Assembly: GCA_013213915.1 (NCBI GenBank)
Contig: JABSRK010000132.1
Coordinates: forward strand, 1 to 9,347
Direction: 5' to 3'
DNA from: Planctomycetota bacterium
Lineage (GTDB): Bacteria > Planctomycetota > GCA-002687715
DNA length: 9,347 nucleotides
The position numbers and the translations under genes are program-made. Within the stretch, counting starts at the first letter, position 1. Each line of letters starts with the position of its first letter. Below the pieces are notes generated by a model. The model was not told the DNA's origin and did no database searches. It was given only the letters and a program-made list of their open reading frames with translations. Below are positions 6,459 through 9,347 of this stretch, one piece after another.

Positions 6459-9347
6459 CTACGCGGAGGCGCTCTCCGCCACCTCTTCCGGCGGAGGCAT
6501 CTCGTCGTCCGTCAGGTCGAACGTGTGCTTGATGAGGGTGTCGTGGTAATCCTGGAAACCCGTCCCGGCCGGGATGAGGTGGCCGAGGATGACATTTTCC
6601 TTGAGACCCACGAGTTGATCGACCTTGCCTCCCAGGGCAGCCTCGGTGAGGACCTTGGTGGTCTCCTGGAACGACGCGGCCGAGATGAAGGACTCGCTCT
6701 GGAGTGACGCCTTCGTGATACCGAGAAGGAGCGGCTCGACCGTGGCCGGTTTGCCCTGCGCCTCCTCGATCCGCTTGTTCTCCATCCGGAAACGGTGCTT
6801 ATCGACGACGGTGCCCGGGAGGAAGTCCGAGTCGCCCGGTTCCTCGACACGCACCTTCCGCAACATCTGCGAGATGATGATCTCGATATGCTTGTCGTCG
6901 ATGGTCACACCCTGCGATCGATAGACGTTCTGGACCTCGGTCATGAGGTAGGCATGCAACGCCTCCTCCCCCGAGATGCGCAGGATGTCATGCGGGACCA
7001 GCGGGCCCTCGACCAGCGGGTCACCGGCAGCGACCTCGTCGCCCTTGTGCACGCGCAGGTACTTGCCGTGGGGCACGAGGTGCGCGTGTTCTTTGCCTGT
7101 CTCGTCGTGTCGGACGATGATGATGCGCTTCCCGCGCTTCTTGTCGCCCAGTTCGACGACGCCGTCGATCTCCGCGATCACCGAGGGGTCTTTCGGGGTT
7201 CGCGCTTCGAAGAGCTCGGTGACACGGGGCAGACCGCCCGTGATGTCCTGCGTGCCCTGGACCTCGCGGGGCCGCTTGGCCAGAACGATGCCGGCCTTGA
7301 TCTTCTGCCCCTCTTTGACCTCGATGATGGCGCGTTCAGGTACGTGATACTGCTGAAGCTTGGCGCCGTCCTTGTCGAGAAGGACGATCTGCGGGTGGAG
7401 CGCACCCTTGTGCTCCATGATCACCATGCGCTTCTTACGCGAGCCGACTTCCTGCTCGAACTTCATCGTCTCGTTGTCGACGATGTCCTCGAACGCGACG
7501 GTGCCAGGGACGTCCGCGATGAGCGGCGAGGTGTGGGGATCCCACTCGCAAAGCACGAGGCCCTTCTTCGCTTCGGCCTTCGATATCTCCTGGCCGTCGC
7601 GGCCGTGGAGGATCGCACCGAGCGGAATGTCATGGGTCTCGAGTTCGCGTTGCTTCTCGTCGAGCACCGCGATGGAACCGTTCCGGTTGAGCACGATGAG
7701 CTTCTTCTGCCCCGTCTCGACCGTGCGCAACCCTCGGTGCGACAGGATGCCCGGACGCCGGAGAACGATGTCCTTCTCCTGAACCGCACGCGAAGCCGTT
7801 CCGCCGATGTGGAACGTCCGCATCGTCAACTGCGTCCCGGGCTCACCGATCGACTGGGCGGCGATGATGCCCACCGCGGTGCCTACCTCCACCAACTTGT
7901 CGCGGGAGAGGTCAGCGCCGTAGCACTTCGCGCAAATACCGAGCGGGGCATCGCAGGTCAGCGGGCTTCGCACTTGGATCTTCTCGAAGCCGAGGGCTTC
8001 GACACGGCACGCAGCCTCCTCGAAGATGACCTCGTTCTCATCGACGATCAGCTCGTCGGTGATGATGTCGCGGATGGTCTGACGCGAGGTCCGGCCCCGG
8101 ATGTTCTGGCTGAGCTGCACCTCGATGCGCTCGCCCTTCATGACGGCACCCTTGACGACGCCACGAGGCGTCCCGCAGTCGATCGTCGTGACGACGACGT
8201 TCTGCGTCACGTCGGTCAGCTTGCGCGTCAGATACCCTGAGTCCGCGGTCTTGAGCGCCGTGTCCGCCAGGCCCTTGCGCGCCCCGTGGGTGCTGGAGAA
8301 ATACTCCAGCACCTTCAGGCCCTCGCGGAAATTCGCCTTGATGGGTGTTTCGATGATCGCGCCCGACGGCTTGGCCATCAGACCGCGCATGCCAGCGAGC
8401 TGCCGGATCTGGTCGATGGAACCACGAGCGCCCGAGTCCGCCATGAGGTAGATCGGATTTATGTAGTTCTCGCCGGGACGGCGGTCGACCTTGAGCTCCT
8501 CCATCATCTCCTTGCCGACGGCCTCGCGGGCGTGCGACCAGATGTCGATGACCTGGTTGTAGCGTTCCTTCTCCGTGATCGCGCCTTCCTCGCGGCGCAC
8601 TTCGACAGCTTCCACCTCTTTCTGAGCGCTCTCGAGAATCGATGCCTTGCGCTTGGGCATACGCATGTCGCCCTTGCCGAACGACAGTCCAGCCATGGTC
8701 GATGCCTTGAAGCCCAGGTCCTTCAGGTCGTCGAGGAGTTTGAGCGTCGCCTGCAGGCCGAGGCGCTTGTTGCAATCGACGATGACATCGCTCAACGCCC
8801 GCTTCTTCAGGGCGCGGTTGTAGAAGGGCATGCCCGCCGGAAGGATGTCGTCGAAGAGCACGCGACCGACGGTCGTCTCGAGGAGCTCCGTCCCCATGTC
8901 ATGTTCGCCGCGTTCGTCCACGATGGTGCGGCCGGGGATACGCACCTTGATGCGCTGATGCGTCTTGATCTTCTTTTCGCCCCAGGCCTGGAAGACCTCG
9001 AGAAGCGTGGCGAACGCCTTGATGATGTCCCGACCTTCGGAATCCGTGACGGTCTCGTAGGTGCCCGGACCGGTCACCGTCAGGTAGTAGCAGCCCAGGA
9101 CGATGTCCTGCGTCGGCGCCATGATCGGCCTGCCGTTCGCGGGCGAGAACACGTTGTTCGTCGCCAACATCAGCGTCCGGGCCTCAATCTGCGCCTCGAG
9201 CGACAAGGGCAGGTGGACCGCCATCTGGTCGCCGTCGAAATCGGCGTTGAACCCGGTGCAGACCAGCGGGTTGATGCGAATCGCGTTACCCTCGATGAGT
9301 ACCGGCTCGAAGGCCGGGATACCCATGCGGTGCAGAGTCGGCGCGCG
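6459..9347 (-). CDS. rpoC: DNA-directed RNA polymerase subunit beta' (N-terminus outside window)
   Basis: Catalytic subunit of RNA polymerase; 962 residues are present and roughly the first 420-430, judged against E. coli, lie beyond the window. The frame starts at the window edge with RAPTLHRMG, just before the NADFDGDQM loop (9222-9248) whose three Asp residues hold the catalytic magnesium. Next come the bridge-helix region (ADSGARGS...IRQLAGMRGLMAKP, about 8340-8445), the second zinc site with four cysteines (codons at 8007-8009, 7953-7955, 7932-7934 and 7923-7925), and the trigger-loop start AAQSIGEPGTQLTMRTFHIGG (about 7785-7875). A long SI3-type insertion interrupts the trigger loop, which resumes at ITGGLPRVTELFEAR. 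The C-terminal end (SFISAASFQETTKVL, GLKENVILGHLIPAGTGF) is normal and is followed by a short acidic tail and a TAG stop. All expected motifs are intact. The N-terminal zinc ribbon, clamp and lid cannot be seen. rpoB presumably lies upstream, at higher coordinates. Confidence 0.98.
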   Translation of the reverse strand, partial: RAPTLHRMGIPAFEPVLIEGNAIRINPLVCTGFNADFDGDQMAVHLPLSLEAQIEARTLMLATNNVFSPANGRPIMAPTQDIVLGCYYLTVTGPGTYETVTDSEGRDIIKAFATLLEVFQAWGEKKIKTHQRIKVRIPGRTIVDERGEHDMGTELLETTVGRVLFDDILPAGMPFYNRALKKRALSDVIVDCNKRLGLQATLKLLDDLKDLGFKASTMAGLSFGKGDMRMPKRKASILESAQKEVEAVEVRREEGAITEKERYNQVIDIWSHAREAVGKEMMEELKVDRRPGENYINPIYLMADSGARGSIDQIRQLAGMRGLMAKPSGAIIETPIKANFREGLKVLEYFSSTHGARKGLADTALKTADSGYLTRKLTDVTQNVVVTTIDCGTPRGVVKGAVMKGERIEVQLSQNIRGRTSRQTIRDIITDELIVDENEVIFEEAACRVEALGFEKIQVRSPLTCDAPLGICAKCYGADLSRDKLVEVGTAVGIIAAQSIGEPGTQLTMRTFHIGGTASRAVQEKDIVLRRPGILSHRGLRTVETGQKKLIVLNRNGSIAVLDEKQRELETHDIPLGAILHGRDGQEISKAEAKKGLVLCEWDPHTSPLIADVPGTVAFEDIVDNETMKFEQEVGSRKKRMVIMEHKGALHPQIVLLDKDGAKLQQYHVPERAIIEVKEGQKIKAGIVLAKRPREVQGTQDITGGLPRVTELFEARTPKDPSVIAEIDGVVELGDKKRGKRIIIVRHDETGKEHAHLVPHGKYLRVHKGDEVAAGDPLVEGPLVPHDILRISGEEALHAYLMTEVQNVYRSQGVTIDDKHIEIIISQMLRKVRVEEPGDSDFLPGTVVDKHRFRMENKRIEEAQGKPATVEPLLLGITKASLQSESFISAASFQETTKVLTEAALGGKVDQLVGLKENVILGHLIPAGTGFQDYHDTLIKHTFDLTDDEMPPPEEVAESASA
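6463..6479 (-). other. Small perfect inverted repeat at the 3' end of rpoC
   Basis: On the transcribed strand GCGGAG and CTCCGC form a perfect 6-base-pair stem with a 5-base loop (AGCGC), ending just upstream of the TAG stop. No T tract follows, so it does not look like an intrinsic terminator. It may be a chance product of the GC-rich Glu-Ser-Ala codons of the RpoC tail or a weak structure at the mRNA end. Confidence 0.3.

Noticed and set aside
6463..6479. Possible intrinsic terminator for rpoC
   Set aside because: The 6-base-pair stem overlaps the last codons and no T tract follows, so it does not meet the pattern of an intrinsic terminator.
5571..6707. A 378-codon open frame on the plus strand crossing from the LamG gene into rpoC
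   Set aside because: It is antisense to two well-supported genes and spans their boundary, has no recognisable motif and is rich in Arg, as expected of a shadow frame.
6795..8240. A 481-codon open frame on the plus strand, opposite rpoC
   Set aside because: It lies wholly antisense to a clear rpoC coding region; its sequence is a low-complexity mirror of GC-rich codons with no recognisable domain. It is a shadow frame.
1..9347. Mobile elements, CRISPR arrays, tRNA or rRNA genes, PEP-CTERM-type sorting signals, and Ser/Lys-rich CotG-like substrate repeats
   Set aside because: None seen on either strand: no transposase motifs, regular direct repeats, structured RNA signatures, C-terminal PEP motif or spore-coat-type repeats.

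Overview
The window is GC-rich and all supported genes lie on the minus strand. Read in the direction of transcription (high to low coordinates), it holds the 3' two thirds of rpoC, an 84-base gap, and three secreted-protein genes joined stop-to-start. The last of these runs off the low-coordinate end of the window. The RpoC fragment has the large insertion inside the trigger loop that is typical of Gram-negative phyla. The secreted proteins have a make-up (LamG, lamin-tail domain, CotH kinase, chitobiase-C-terminal-like modules, and a C-terminal domain ending in a 'Q-F-G-x-V-D-P' pattern) that I associate mainly with Planctomycetota. I therefore favour a planctomycete or close relative; this is inferred from motif recall, not from a search.

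6459-9347: C-terminal 962 residues of the RNA polymerase beta' subunit, from just before the catalytic NADFDGDQM loop to a normal C-terminus. 6375-6458: short gap with no clear terminator, promoter or Shine-Dalgarno. 5208-6374 and 4024-5208: two related exported proteins of 388 and 394 residues. Each has a signal peptide, one LamG/concanavalin-like domain and the same type of C-terminal domain. 1-4024: at least 1341 residues of a large exported multidomain protein. Its order is signal peptide, lamin-tail domain, a beta-sandwich domain interrupted by a LamG domain, chitobiase-like module, CotH kinase domain, second chitobiase-like module, second lamin-tail domain, then the window edge.

The three secreted-protein genes look like one transcription unit. 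Both internal junctions have the same TGATG arrangement (TGA sharing one base with ATG), and none of the three starts has a good ribosome-binding site. All three LamG domains share an unusual adjacent-cysteine pair just before an LDDVRIY-type strand, so they probably came from duplication. A reasonable but untested model is an extracytoplasmic system in which a CotH-type atypical kinase with glycan- or surface-binding modules acts together with two smaller LamG proteins, possibly as partners or substrates. The most notable points are the LamG domain nested inside another domain of the kinase protein, the shared vicinal cysteines, 8-base G tracts in the kinase gene (one directly in front of its catalytic core), and the placement of this unit directly behind rpoC.
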